Assembly (NCBI GenBank): GCA_023512835.1
Contig: CM042092.1
Coordinates: 7,193,293-7,257,292 of the forward strand
Length of the DNA: 64,000 bases
Source: Taxillus chinensis
Taxonomy: Eukaryota; Streptophyta; Magnoliopsida; Santalales; Loranthaceae
Direction: 5' to 3'
Positions 48,401-59,582 of this stretch are shown piece after piece (positions within the stretch are counted from its first letter, which is position 1; each line of letters opens with the position of its first letter). The notes under the pieces were generated by a model. It was not told the DNA's origin. It did not search any database and was given only the letters and a program-made list of their open reading frames with translations. Both the position numbers and the translations under genes were made by a program.

Positions 48401-48780
48401 AGCATAAAAAAGATCATAACAAAATTAAAGTTCATGACATAAATAAAAAATAGAATTTTAATGAAGCATAACAAAAGTAATGAACATAAAGTTACCAATG
48501 ATGGTCCTGATTATAAAAGGTCATTTATCCCAATCAATAAAATAAATTATTTAGGAGACATAAGAAAAAAGATTAATGTCCCCTTATTAATAAATAAATA
48601 AAAAGAGAAGGACAATGAGAATATAATGGTAAAGAAAAGTTAAAAAGAGAAAGATAAACCTTCATGATCCACTTATCATTCTTCGTGTCTTAAAACTTTA
48701 AAAATAAGAAAATTAAATTTATATTCTCAAATTTTCATTTTAATACATTAATTTTAAATAATTATATACATATTTTTTTA
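45474..48780. other. AT-rich spacer, possible LTR debris
   Basis: No gene is recognised. Near 47812 the sequence 'tgtaactctccaaatccgag' resembles the usual start of gypsy LTRs in plants (TGTAAC-CCC-AAATC), but no matching end or internal domain was found. Confidence 0.35.
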
Positions 48781-48812
48781 TGTGGTAAATCGAATCATAT
48801 AATAAGCAATAC

Positions 48813-48985
48813 AGATGAGGTGGTATAACTAATCAAATAAATAATATATACGATGTGATAAAAACCAAACATGTAAATATTATATATGAGGGTGATAAAA
48901 CTAATTAGGTAAATAATATAAATCAGGTGGTAAAACCAACTATATATATAGTATATATGAAGTGATAAAGCAAACTATGTATATC
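48813..48985. repeat. Degenerate minisatellite, about 36-bp unit, five copies
   Basis: Successive units share the pattern g-rgtgrtaaaac-aa and then tatgtaaataatata-at: 'gatgaggtggtataactaat', 'gatgtgataaaaaccaaaca', 'gagggtgataaaactaatta', 'caggtggtaaaaccaactat', 'gaagtgataaagcaaactat'. The spacing is 35-38 bases. Confidence 0.75.
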
Positions 48986-49299
48986 TTATATTATAAATAA
49001 TAAATAACTTCAAAATCTCGACTCTTACTTTTCATAGAACTTTGATGCTTAATAAACACTAAAAAAGAGGGAGAGTTTATGTTGAATATATGGGGTGTTT
49101 GGAAAGTTTGAGGGAGTATTTGTAGAGAACAATTCGTGGTAAGTCTTGAGAGAATTTGTATGTTAAGAGGAGAGGCAAAAAACACCTTACATAAGGCATG
49201 GTGGTAGGTGATAGGTATGATAGGTAGAATAATGCAAATACACAATAGTGATGTAGGTATAGGGAGCATACTAAGTAGTTATTTTAAGTAGTCATTTTT

Positions 49300-50700
49300 T
49301 GACGTGGTTAGCCACAAAAGAAAAGTTATTAAACTATACTAGTAAAAGCTTTCAGATAAAGAAGATCTTTTCTATCTCTACCGGTCTTCTCTTGAGTCTT
49401 GCTTGATACCTGTTTTTTATTGTCTTACCACCAGAACAATTTTTATGCCATTACAGATTACAGGTAGGCACACAAATTCCTAACAAACCAATTCTCTCAA
49501 GGATAATCTTATTGTCTTCTAAAGTGTTGAACCTCTATTAGATTTTTTTAGTAAAAAAATGTCTAACTTGGACTATGATTATGTATTTCATATGGATAGC
49601 TCATAACACTTAGGTTTTTGAGGGTGAACCCTTTATTGTGGGTAAGGTGGTAGCTAAAATTAATTTTTTTTATTCTCTGTCAAACTCAACTACATTTTGT
49701 ATTAATTTTAGGTTTACTTTCATGATATGTCTCGTGTACTTGTTTTTTTAGTAATTACTCTTGGTTGCATGAATTGTTTCCATTGATTGCTTGTTTTGAT
49801 TGGGTAAGGCTCTTGTAATTGTTATTTTTATGATTACTTGAGTTGTTTCCATAGCTTGCACTTTTTGGATATGTTCCATGTATATTTACATATTTTTGAA
49901 TTAATTATTTATATTTATTTAAAAAAGTAGCTATGTAAAATGTGTTAGACTTGAATGTCCCATACAATACCAAAAGTGTTGCTTGTGATCAGACTAAATT
50001 GCAACTTTATATTATTTTCAACAATCTATATTAAATTTTTATTTAATTATAATATTCCTACTATGAAAATCTAATATTAATAGTTAAAAATAAATTTAAT
50101 GATTCACATTACTCGCATGCAATAATTTTGCTATTATGAGATATTAATCCATTTTAAAGTAGGAGCCTGTAACCTAAGGTAATGTTATGAAAACAATTTT
50201 TTTTCTATTGTACTGGAAAAGATTGTTTTCTTTTCCTACTAAAGACGCAATGATATATTCATAAGCAAGTGTACCCGGGATTACATATTTGACTCAACAT
50301 GTGTTGATTTATACATTTTCTAATAATTATTTTAGGTGATTATGCTGAGGCAAATAACCCAGCTTGGCCACGAAAATAATCTCTCTCTGGGTGGGTGATG
50401 AAAAGGGACCATACGCAAAATATCATGCATCTAGGCAATGATAGAAGTGCATTCTAGTTAATGTATTAGACCTTATGAATTTTCACGAGCACTTAAAAGG
50501 GAAGGGAAGGGAACATTTTCCAATCGTGGAGGCGTTGCCCTATGCAGACTACAGAGATAAGGAAAGAGTGTTGGAAGATCAGGAGAAGGAAATCCCCCCA
50601 TACAAAATTGGTTAATTTACATGGACGGAAACCAACCACGCTACAGGAGAGACACAAGGCAATGCGAATACCTAGTAGTCAAAAGTACATTTATAAGTGC
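49300..50700. other. Spacer downstream of the YUCCA gene
   Basis: AT-rich with no recognised gene. The last few hundred bases before 50712 are GC-richer and would include the 3' untranslated region of the YUCCA gene (minus strand). Confidence 0.45.
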
Positions 50701-50711
50701 TCGACAGTTGC

Positions 50712-50972
50712 TCATGTTTTTCTTCTGTGGGAGTCACTACAATTTTTGGAGTCTTTGAGCGTCCGCCACTGCTCAGCAATGTCTCTAGCGATGTTAATGG
50801 CATCAAAACCAGCTCCCAGGAGGCCTCTTCTTGAAAACCCAACAGTGTACAACCCATTCTCCCCTTTCCAATTGCCAGGAAATGGCTTTTTGGGCATCCC
50901 TTCTTCGGTAAAAAAATCTGTCCCCTGCAAAAATCACGACAAACAACACACTGGTCAGGTTAAAATCCAGAA

Positions 50973-51040
<68 letters not shown>

Positions 51041-52790
51041 CAAATTGGTGTCTGTTTGGTTTTTGGGAGGCACGACGAGGGATGACGTCACTAAGGTACA
51101 AGAAGATAGTCCCCCCACAATTGTGAGGAAGAGAATATTGCAGATACTGGCGGAAAAATCCAATAAGCCTAGCCATATGCATATTGCTCTTTTTGAATGG
51201 ACGGAGAAAAGATGGGGCTCAAGGGCATCAATTTGGTGTATGCCAAAATGATAGAAAGCGATGGAAGAATGACAAACCAGAAACCAAGTGGTCACCTTGA
51301 GCCAGGCAGGAACGTTGCTCTTATACCCCGTGGCAAAAACTATAGCATCAAACTCCTTCTCTTGCCCATCCTTAAACTTTGCGCCATACCGTGTTATCTC
51401 TTTCAAACCATTCATCAACTGCCCGAATAATATTATAGACAAACCCAGTTAGCTTATCAAAATTTCAATTAATGCCTTCCCATGGAAATGCACTGCAGAA
51501 ACAAGGCCGTTTGTGGGTTTGTTTACATACCTTGATGTTACCAGCTTTTAGCTGAGAGAGAGCTCCAACATCTAGCACCGGGGTCTTGCCGGTGGCATTC
51601 TTGAGCTCAATTGGGCCAGTTTTTGGTCGCCGGAGGCCGAGGCGATCTGTGTTGCCCAAGGTGAAGTTGGCCACCAAGAGAAGGAACTTGTCCACCAGCT
51701 TCAGAGGCAGCCACTTCAGAAGAGCCATTGCTACGCCAAACGTTGAGAAGCCAAGCATCTCCCTAGGTAAGACATGCACCTGAAACATTGTCAGACGAAA
51801 ACAACACATTAGGAAAAGAAGCAACGCAGGATGAAAACAAAATTAAGTTCTTAAGCGGCTAAATCCAATTCCAGACAAGCCTTTTAGCACACTCACACCC
51901 ACGTGTAAACTGGGGCCAACGCTTGCCATTTAGAATGTATATTAAACGTACTCAGATTGAAAAATCCAAAACATTAATGGATCAAACATACCTATATTGG
52001 GGAATGTCAACAAAAAGGTTCAAAACTACTAAGTTATTGCAAACTTTATCTTAAAATAAAACATTCCAACCACCCAAACAGACCCCCCCCCCTCCCCCTC
52101 CCCCCCCCACCCCCAAATAAAATAAAATAAAATAAATTGCATACTTACAGTGCTTCTCACAATCATGTAGGGAGTGGCATTGTTCCTACACAGATCCAAG
52201 CTCACTTCCATACCCGAGTTTCCACACCCAACAACCAAAACCTTCTGGTTCCTAAACTCTGTCCCAGACTTGTACTCACTGGTGTGCAATTTCCTGCCAC
52301 CAAACTGTTCCATCCCCGCGAACTCCGGCACATTGGGCACCGCATTCTCGCCAGTGGCAACGACCAGCCACCTCGAGACGTAGAGGCGCCGCCAAGTCCT
52401 GACCCGCCACAGCCCGGACGTCAAGTCGAACTCAGCCGACTCGACCGCTTCCCCGAAGTTGGGCTGCAGATTGAAGTGGGCCGCGTAGGCGTCCATGTAG
52501 GAGATGAACTGGTGCTTGGTGGGGTACTTGGGGAAATCTTCGGGGAATCCGAGGAGGGGGAGCTCGCAGAACTTTTTCGGGAGGTGGAGTTTGAGTCGGT
52601 CATAGGTTTTGCGCTGCCACAGGGAGGCTATACAGTCGCTCTGTTCGAGAATGAGGGGAGCGGCGACGGCGGTTCGGGAAAGACAGGCGGCGGCAGCAAG
52701 GCCGGCGGGGCCAGCCCCGACTATGATGGGTCCTTGGACCCATAGCTGGTCATCCTCGTCCTGGTTGTTATTGTTGTGACAAGATGCCAT
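50712..52790 (-). CDS. YUC4: YUCCA flavin monooxygenase, YUC1/YUC4 clade (4 exons, 408 aa)
   Basis: Indole-3-pyruvate monooxygenase: it converts indole-3-pyruvate to indole-3-acetic acid with FAD, NADPH and oxygen, the last step of the main auxin pathway. Exons: 52149-52790, 51531-51779, 51296-51418 and 50712-50924; all introns are GT-AG and the sum is 1227 bases in frame. Motifs: FAD-binding GAGPAG at residues 25-30; ATGEN at 145-149; FMO signature F-x-G-x3-H-x3-Y at 163-173; NADPH-binding GCGNSG at 188-193; FATGYKSN at 325-332. The length fits the family (about 410 to 430). The stretches [18 protein letters not shown] and [13 protein letters not shown] point to the YUC1/YUC4 clade rather than YUC2/6 or YUC3/5/7/8/9. 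The first exon is GC-rich and intact. Intron 3 stays open in frame (see findings). Whether it corresponds to YUC1 or YUC4 is not settled. Confidence 0.96.
50979..51039. repeat. (AT)n microsatellite in YUCCA intron 3
   Basis: About 30 uninterrupted AT units lie inside the last intron of the YUCCA gene. If the intron is retained they would be read as alternating Tyr-Ile codons. Length variation here would not affect the spliced protein. Confidence 0.98.
51071..51187 (-). other. In-frame hydrophobic segment encoded by YUCCA intron 3
   Basis: Reading straight from exon 3 into intron 3 (from 51295 downward), the frame stays open for 111 codons to a stop at 50960-50962. Codons 37-75 of this extension (51187 to 51071) encode a strongly hydrophobic stretch, including [12 protein letters not shown] and LVTSSLVV, with one acidic residue only. 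It fits a membrane-spanning helix, giving a 449-residue isoform if the intron is kept. Confidence 0.6.
51780..52148 (-). other. YUCCA intron 1 with C-rich tract
   Basis: A 369-base intron with donor gtaagt and acceptor tttcag. On the plus strand it carries a C-rich tract at about 52082-52113 (runs of 8-10 C) followed by an (AAAAT)-like run. Confidence 0.85.
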
Positions 52791-53350
52791 TTCTTGTTCG
52801 GGTTGAGACTTAAAAGAAACGAGAAAAGAAATGGGGTGAAGAACAATTAGAAGGGCGTTCTTGCTCTGTTTTTGTGCTGTGGGAAGCTCTGTTTTATCTT
52901 CCTTTTGTTGCTCTCTTCTTCTGAGTTTGAGCTTTTTTTTTTGTTTAGTTTTTTGAGGTAAATGGGGGGTGAGCGGATGTGAATTTAAAGGGTGAAAACG
53001 TCGTTGTTGTATAAATATATTAATTTATATTTTTTTTTAGAATTTAATTTACTTTTTTTAATAAAAAAAAATATAAATATATTAATTAAAAAAAATTACA
53101 AGTACACAACGTAAAATAGAAACCAAATACAATCCAACATCGGACGTGCACTTACAAGTCATTAATACAAATTTAGTACGTAACTGTACTTGTAAATTAT
53201 AAATTTGTTTTTTCGTTAATAAAAGCAATATTTCCATAAACAACGCCATTTTTACGGTCCATATATATAATAAACGAAAATAACTTACCTCCAACCCCTC
53301 TTACCAAGGAAATCGGATGTCATGGGTGCTGTGCAATCAAAGTATACGTC
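52791..53350 (-). promoter_or_regulatory. YUCCA upstream and leader region
   Basis: Upstream of the ATG at 52790, the sequence to about 52950 is moderately GC-rich with CT-rich sense stretches, as expected for a leader. Beyond that it turns AT-rich. A TATA-like stretch lies at about 53010-53030 (plus-strand tataaatatattaa), but no start site can be fixed. Confidence 0.4.
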
Positions 53351-54400
53351 CGCTGCAAGATGGCACGCTAGTAAAAAAGATTCAATTTCCAAATCAGATG
53401 CTGCCAGAGAAGAAATTAATTATAAACTCATGCCAGAGACGGGTGTCCAAAACAGAGGATTATTTATGAGACATGAAAGGCAGGGTTTTTTTTAAAAAAC
53501 GCACAGTTCCATAGTGTGAGACAGTGAGAGAGGCATGTAATAGTGTAATAGTAATACAGGGAGAGGGAGATCAGACTGAGGCGTGAAGGCTAAGGAAATG
53601 ATTTGGTTCTTCTTCTCAAGACAGGTCGCATAAGGGCATTGGGGGCTTTGTGGGCAAATGGGTGACATTCGTGTTAGTGTAATAGGTTCGCTTGGTGTAG
53701 AGAATATCAAATGGGTTCCCCCACCCCATGTTTGATAATGCAACAAACATGTGTAGCGATAGTTAGTTCATACACACACACACATATAATTGCAAAGTTC
53801 GATCTTCAATTCATCATACTATATATAGTTAAATCTATTGTTTTATTAACAAAAAAAAAAAGCATAATAACCCACGTAAGTCGATGAAGAATCATACTAA
53901 CAATGCTATGCGTTGTTAGTTGAGCCAACCATTTTTTTATTCGACTAAAAAAAGAGTTTTTGCAAATCAAATTTTATTTTTTTTATTTTATTGAATTTTC
54001 ATTTGAAAATAATTTTTGTATAGTAAATAAGAAAATATGTTTTTGAAAGATTTTTTTTAAAAAAAATTGAGTCCCATAAAATTTAGATTTTTTTTTGATA
54101 AACTTATATAATAAAACAGAGAAAAAATAAAAGAAAAAAATAAAATATGAAATTAAATTTAAATTTGAAAATACAAAATAAATAAAAATAATTTTTAATA
54201 AAAACTATAGATTCATTTGTTTTTAAATCACAATTCATAAATTTAATTATAAAAAATTAGCATGGAGCCCACTATTTTTTAAAATGATGGTCGAATGTTG
54301 GTGGATTGCTACGTACCAAAAGTAGCATTATAAACTGTTGACTCCTTTTATACTAGGAGTTGTATGAGAAGGGAAAAATATGCTAATATTATTTTTTTCT
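53350..54400. other. Spacer with a copy of the AT-rich repeat
   Basis: No gene is recognised. About 53950-54260 has the motif content of the AT-rich dispersed family ('aatttaaatttgaaaat'). Confidence 0.45.
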
Positions 54401-54771
54401 TATGATTAATCTTGGAGTAGATGTTACTCCATTTTCTCCACCGAGTCATACACCGAGTGCTTGGTTCACTCTTTTAGCATTGTATTGAGAAGATCTTTTT
54501 TAGAGTCCTTGTATTCATGGGTGGAAAGTTTTGTATATCTTATGATTTCTCATTCTTCAACAGTGTTGAGTTGATGATAACTTAATCTTATGATTAATCT
54601 TGGAGCAAATGTTACCCATCTTCTCCACCAAGTCATACAACAAGTGCTAGGTTCACTTTTTTAGAGAAGATACTCTAGATTCCTTGTATTCATGCATGAA
54701 AAGTTTTGTATATCTTATGATTTATCATTCTTCAACCTTTTTGAGTTGATGACAACTTAATTTCTTAGGCT
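54401..54771. repeat. Tandem duplication, unit about 188 bp
   Basis: Units 54401-54588 and 54589-54771 share 'tatgattaatcttggag', 'ttctccacc-agtcataca', 'agtgct-ggttcact', 'ccttgtattcatg', 'aaaagttttgtatatcttat' and 'gagttgatga-aacttaat'. They differ by several substitutions and small gaps, so the event is older than the 65-bp one at 39941. Confidence 0.9.
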
Positions 54772-56058
54772 AGCCTTTTTTTCTTTTGTTATTGTAAACA
54801 AGAAACATTTGAGCTTCCAAGGGCTTAATAACTTGTTTTGTTTAATGGTGGTAAAATAACTCATAAATAGATTACTTTGATGATTTTTAGTAATGTCTTA
54901 TTATGTTTCTTTTATTTCATGAGAAAATGAGTTATCATTAAATGATTTTTTTCATTTTCACTATTTGGTAGAGTGAGGAAAATGGAGAAATATATAAATA
55001 AATTAATAATTAATAAAAATGTTATTATATTTTTATGAAAATGACTTATCTATCTCAAACTTAATTTTTTTTTCTAAAGATCCCCTTCAAACTTTTGTTT
55101 ACATTTCAAGATATTAATTTTCTATTATTTTAGTTTTTTAAAAGGTTTTATATTATACCCAAACCATGAAAAATAATTTTATTTTAAAATAAAATATTTT
55201 CAAGAAATTTTTTTATAAATAGAACTCATTTTTCATAAAACAAATGAAATCTTAAATACTTAAACTAAAATTTCTTTTTTAATGAACTTGTAATCATCTA
55301 AGCTATAAAAACATAACCTAAAAAGGCCTAAACATAGGACAAAAAAAATAATGCATGCAATTGAAATTGGTATATATTATATTGTAAACAATCACTAGTT
55401 TTTTACTCATACACACACACAACCAAATTAATTGGGTAGGCTTTTGATTATCCCCCTATTAGTTTTTCCTAGAGTTGAAAATAGAATTTTGACATAGGAA
55501 GAAAGTACTTTAATATTTTTATGGCTAAACATTGATCCAAAACTATTTTAGTTATATAAGAAAATTGAACAAGCTTAAGGAAAAAGAAATAACTTCTCGT
55601 AATTGAATAATTTATTAATATACCAAGAGATTAGAGGTTAAAGAATCCTCTCGCCTAGGCGAGTTAATTACATTAGTAATCAATGACCCTTAATGCTTTT
55701 GATGAAAATAGGATGGAAATTAAAAAATAAATGAAGATATGAAACATATACGCATGTATACTCATATAAAGTTTCCACAAGGGTTTCAGGGTGTTGAGAG
55801 TTTGTTATACCTTTAAGAGCACACTTGAATATACAATGAACAAGCTTTTAAAAGTTTTTTTGTTGGATTTTTTTTTTATAAAATTATTAGCCCATTATAT
55901 AAAGAAAAAAGTATATATAAGTAGAAAGCTTACTTAAAAGGAAGGAAATCAATCACACCCATCATGGTAGGTTTTGTATGTAGATGCTCTTTCCTCTACA
56001 TGTGTATGTATGCACTTCTTTGTACTTGTTTCTTTGGCATGTGTAAGTAATTAATATC

Positions 56059-56095
<37 letters not shown>

Positions 56096-56700
56096 TATAT
56101 ATATATAGATATTGCTTAGACAAGTTCATATTTAATTAATTTGATTGGCTTAAATAGTTAAAGATATGTGCTACACATTATTTGTCTAAAAATGAGTTGA
56201 CAAATTTTTGAAACATTTTGACATTTTATTTCTTCGAGAGGAAGCTAGTGTGTTCTTGAATATAAATATAGTTACTTTTTAAGTTTTTGGTTCCAATAAT
56301 TGATTATTTAGTGTTAATATGAAAATTTTAAAACATTTCAACATGTCATAATGTTTTGGATTTATTATATATGCATAGCCCTACATTAATGGGTGGATCA
56401 TCTAAACTGGTGAACTATGTGGGAAATTAGAACAGGAAATACTATAATCATTTAGTTTTATGGGAGTGGAAGAACAACTAGTAAAAGTATACGATGCAAT
56501 ATAACCAATAATTTTAGCCTACTCAGAATTAGAGCCCTCAAAGGGTATCTACCCCAATCTATGCTATAACAAAAGGCTTTAATTGGTATAACCATAAATA
56601 AGAAAAGCCAAAACAAGAGTAGGTTCAACATATGCAAGCATTAATGACCAAAACATAAATTTCAAGAGATGCTCAAGTATTGCCAAGCAAAACATAAATT
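54772..56700. other. AT-rich spacer
   Basis: No gene is recognised. It carries a (CT)n microsatellite at 56063-56091 followed by (AT)n. Confidence 0.5.
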
Positions 56701-56889
56701 AAACTAATAGAGCAATACATAGCCATCATAGTGGAAAGCAACATAGTCAAGGATAATTATTATTATACCATTGTGAGTCAAATGAAGACAATATTGCAAG
56801 TAATAGAGGAACCACACATGAATATACATGGACTGATTTCACTTTATTTTGTATCCATAAGTAGATTTGACTCTAGAAACTCCTGCATA

Positions 56890-57580
56890 GCTAGTGGGTT
56901 ATTTGGAGGGTTTGGTGTTTGATAAACCTTCTCTAATAAAAACCAAGGAAATGGAAGAGGTAGGGGAAAAATTCTTAAAAGTGGTTGTTGACCATATTGA
57001 GGCACCTCTTGACGTGCTTGAAAAGCATTGTTTAACAATTCCTAAAGCACAAGATTATAATCTATATGACCCACTAATACTATCTCTACACCAGTTACAC
57101 CTTGAATGGATGGACTCCCATTTTATGATTCATGAGAAGGGTATGATTCTTTGTAATGAGGAATAACGTAAGGAGATGGAAGTGAAGGTAGGCCATAAGG
57201 AATCATCTATTAAAGACCCCACACAGAAAGGTAAGGAAGAGAAGACTTCCATTGTAAAATATATAGGTGAGCGTAGTGCACTATTATCACATTGCCTACA
57301 TCACATAAATTAGTAAAGTGCTTGACAAAGAGAAAAAGAAGAATGAGAAGAAAGACTTATATAAAAAGGTTGTGAACCAAAACAAAGAAGAAGATTCTGA
57401 TGATGAATAATAAGGGTCATTAGTAGCATATGCTTTTGAAGTAAAAGCTCATTTCCTAGAGTTATCTTTTGGAGATGAAAAGGGAGAAAAGAAGGAAGAT
57501 CTGGAGACTAAGATGGTGGTAACTCTAAAAGAAAAAGAAACTAAAAGGAGGAAAAGCTTAGGTATGAACAACACTTTTTA
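56890..57580 (+). pseudogene. Possible retroelement gag-like relic
   Basis: The plus strand is open at 56894-57166 with KEMEEVGEKFLKVVVDHIEAP and similar charged sequence. It is followed, after stops, by lysine- and glutamate-rich sequence and near 57420 by SLVAYAFEVKAHFLELSFGD, then KEKETKRRKSLGM. The mix of a helical charged region and an SDDE-like acidic stretch recalls the C-terminal part of plant retroelement gag proteins. No zinc knuckle or pol was seen, so the call is weak. Confidence 0.3.
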
Positions 57581-58279
57581 GCATGACTGGAGACACTCAT
57601 GGTAACAGACATATTCCAGTATTAGCTATAGTACAATTTATGATGTTATTTTTCTAGAACATAATATTTTAAAAGAATGATGTTGTCTGAGTTTTTTAAC
57701 AATCGTCATATTTAGTCAACAAACACATTAAAACATTGGCTAGCACTCTAGTGTGGATCTAGAAGGTCTCAATCCTAATTTAGGTAAGACATTATGATAA
57801 CACTAGGGCAACAGGCAGAAGCAGAGATGCAATCCTATAAACTAGTAGTGCATAGGTTCGAGTTCTATATTTGTCAGTAAGAGAGTGCTTATGGCAAAAA
57901 TTATTTTATTGTTGAAATATGGGGTTTTGCAAAATCCAGTTTCTTCAAGTGAAACAGAGGAGAAGTTGCAGGTTGATTTCGAGCAAGTTTAGAAAAACAA
58001 TTACAACGCGCAGAGGCCAATTGAGTCGAAGAGAATCTTCACAGTGTGTGAGTTCTTAATATCAACACTAGTTATATAACTTGTAATTAAAATAAAAATG
58101 GAGTAGATCCACTATAATAGAGGTTATATTAAACTTAATAATAGTGAATTTGACTCTGTGGATATAATAACTCACCACCATTGAGTATGTCGTATCGATC
58201 GAATCACATATATTGTGTGTTCTTTTATATTTCATACACATTATTATTTGTTGTTTGATTTATTTGTTCCCCACCCTTT

Positions 58280-59060
58280 GGAACTCCAATGCCTCCTAGC
58301 CTTGTCCATCGCTTGTTGTGATTTCGATGACCTCTCCCACGACGCTTGGCGACCCTCTCAATGCCTAGATCCCCCCCCCCCCCCCCCCCCCTGATGACCT
58401 GGTGATGCCTCCCCGGCCTTATCCACCGCCCACTATGACATCGATGACCTCTTTTGCGGCGTATGACGACTAGGGGTGTAAAATGGACTGTCGGTTCGCG
58501 GACCGGTCCGTGCTCCGTGTGGATGGAGTGGACTGGACCAGAAATATTTGGTCCATTTCAATCGTGGGCCTAAACGGACCGGTCCGTTTAGGCCCGGTCC
58601 ATGCGGACTAAATCCATGTGGACGCGGACCGGTCATGGACGGCTTTTTTATTCTTTTTTAAAATAATTTTTTAAAATTATTATATATTCTATTTAGTATA
58701 TTAGTACCTAGAGCTTAAACTTATTAATTTTAAAATTAATATTTAGAAATATAATCTATTAAATATAATTTTAAAATTAAAAATTTAAAATATTTTTAAC
58801 AAAATTAATTTATAATAAGTTTTTAAATAAATAAATAAATATGGACCGTTAAAAGTGCAGGCCTAAACAGGCTCGCTCCGTTTAGGCCTGCTCCGTCACG
58901 GACCGGACTGGTCCGTTTTACACCCCTAATGACAACCCCCCGACGCCTGGGTCTGCTTCCTCCTCGACGCCTCCCCACCCTCGTCTATGTCCTGCTGCAA
59001 TGCTCGATGACCTCTCCTACGATGCCCGATGACCCCTTTTACGTTGCTTGGATATGCCTG
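58280..59060. repeat. GC-rich degenerate minisatellite interrupted by a MITE
   Basis: Units like 'gatgacctctcc-acgacgc' recur around 58325-58350, 58445-58470 and 59000-59040, with 'cttgtccatcgc' and 'cttatccaccgc' variants. A 21-base C run is at 58371-58391. The hAT-type element at 58471-58928 is inserted into it. Confidence 0.6.
58471..58928. mobile_element. hAT-type MITE (458 bp) with 8-bp target duplication
   Basis: The ends are TAGGGGTGTAAAATGGAC and GTCCGTTTTACACCCCTA, an 18-bp inverted repeat with one mismatch. The flanks are ATGACGAC (58463-58470) and ATGACAAC (58929-58936), an 8-bp target duplication with one change, as expected for hAT elements. GC-rich subterminal regions are full of ggaccggtccg palindromes, and the centre is AT-rich. 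No transposase, so it is non-autonomous. Confidence 0.9.
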
Positions 59061-59525
59061 TGAGCACCTGCGTCCTAGTCCTTAGAGTTAGAGTTTGGGA
59101 GGTGTCGTATGGTGTTAAAATTCTAGTTTTTACATGTTATTTTTTTGGTATTTTAGAGTGCTATAAGGGGTAGTGGCTGATAGTGGCCGATATGGTGTGG
59201 GAGGGTATTATGGTCGACGCGTGTGGGGAGGTCGGCGTCAACCACTTGCTAGTTGACATGGGGAAGAGGGGCATGGTATGGGGTGGCTTAGTCAACACGG
59301 GGGTGGGGGGGAAGGGGGGGGGGGAGTGGTTGACGTGTGTTAGGTGGTCAGCGTCCAACATCTTTGGTCGACGCGCTGAGAGTGGTTGGCGTCGACCACT
59401 TTAGCCGGCGTCAACTGTGGTTGACATGCATTTTTGGCCGCGTCGACTGTGTAGCTTGTTTATTTTATGTTTTCTTTTGTATTTTCAGAAAAAGAAAGAA
59501 GAAAAAGAACCCTAGCCACCGTCGC

Positions 59526-59530
<5 letters not shown>

Positions 59531-59572
<42 letters not shown>
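59531..59572. repeat. (AG)n microsatellite
   Basis: About 21 uninterrupted AG units, followed by a short imperfect extension. Confidence 0.97.

Positions 59573-59582
<10 letters not shown>

Noticed and set aside
50542..51126. 194-codon plus-strand open frame
   Set aside because: It is the reverse of the YUCCA last exon and intron 3, and its length comes partly from the (AT)n repeat.
52137..52745. 202-codon plus-strand open frame
   Set aside because: It is a shadow of the GC-rich first YUCCA exon on the opposite strand.
57786..57900. Possible tRNA-derived SINE (ggttcgagttc box)
   Set aside because: Only the B-box-like motif is convincing; no A box at the right distance and no clear tail or target duplication.
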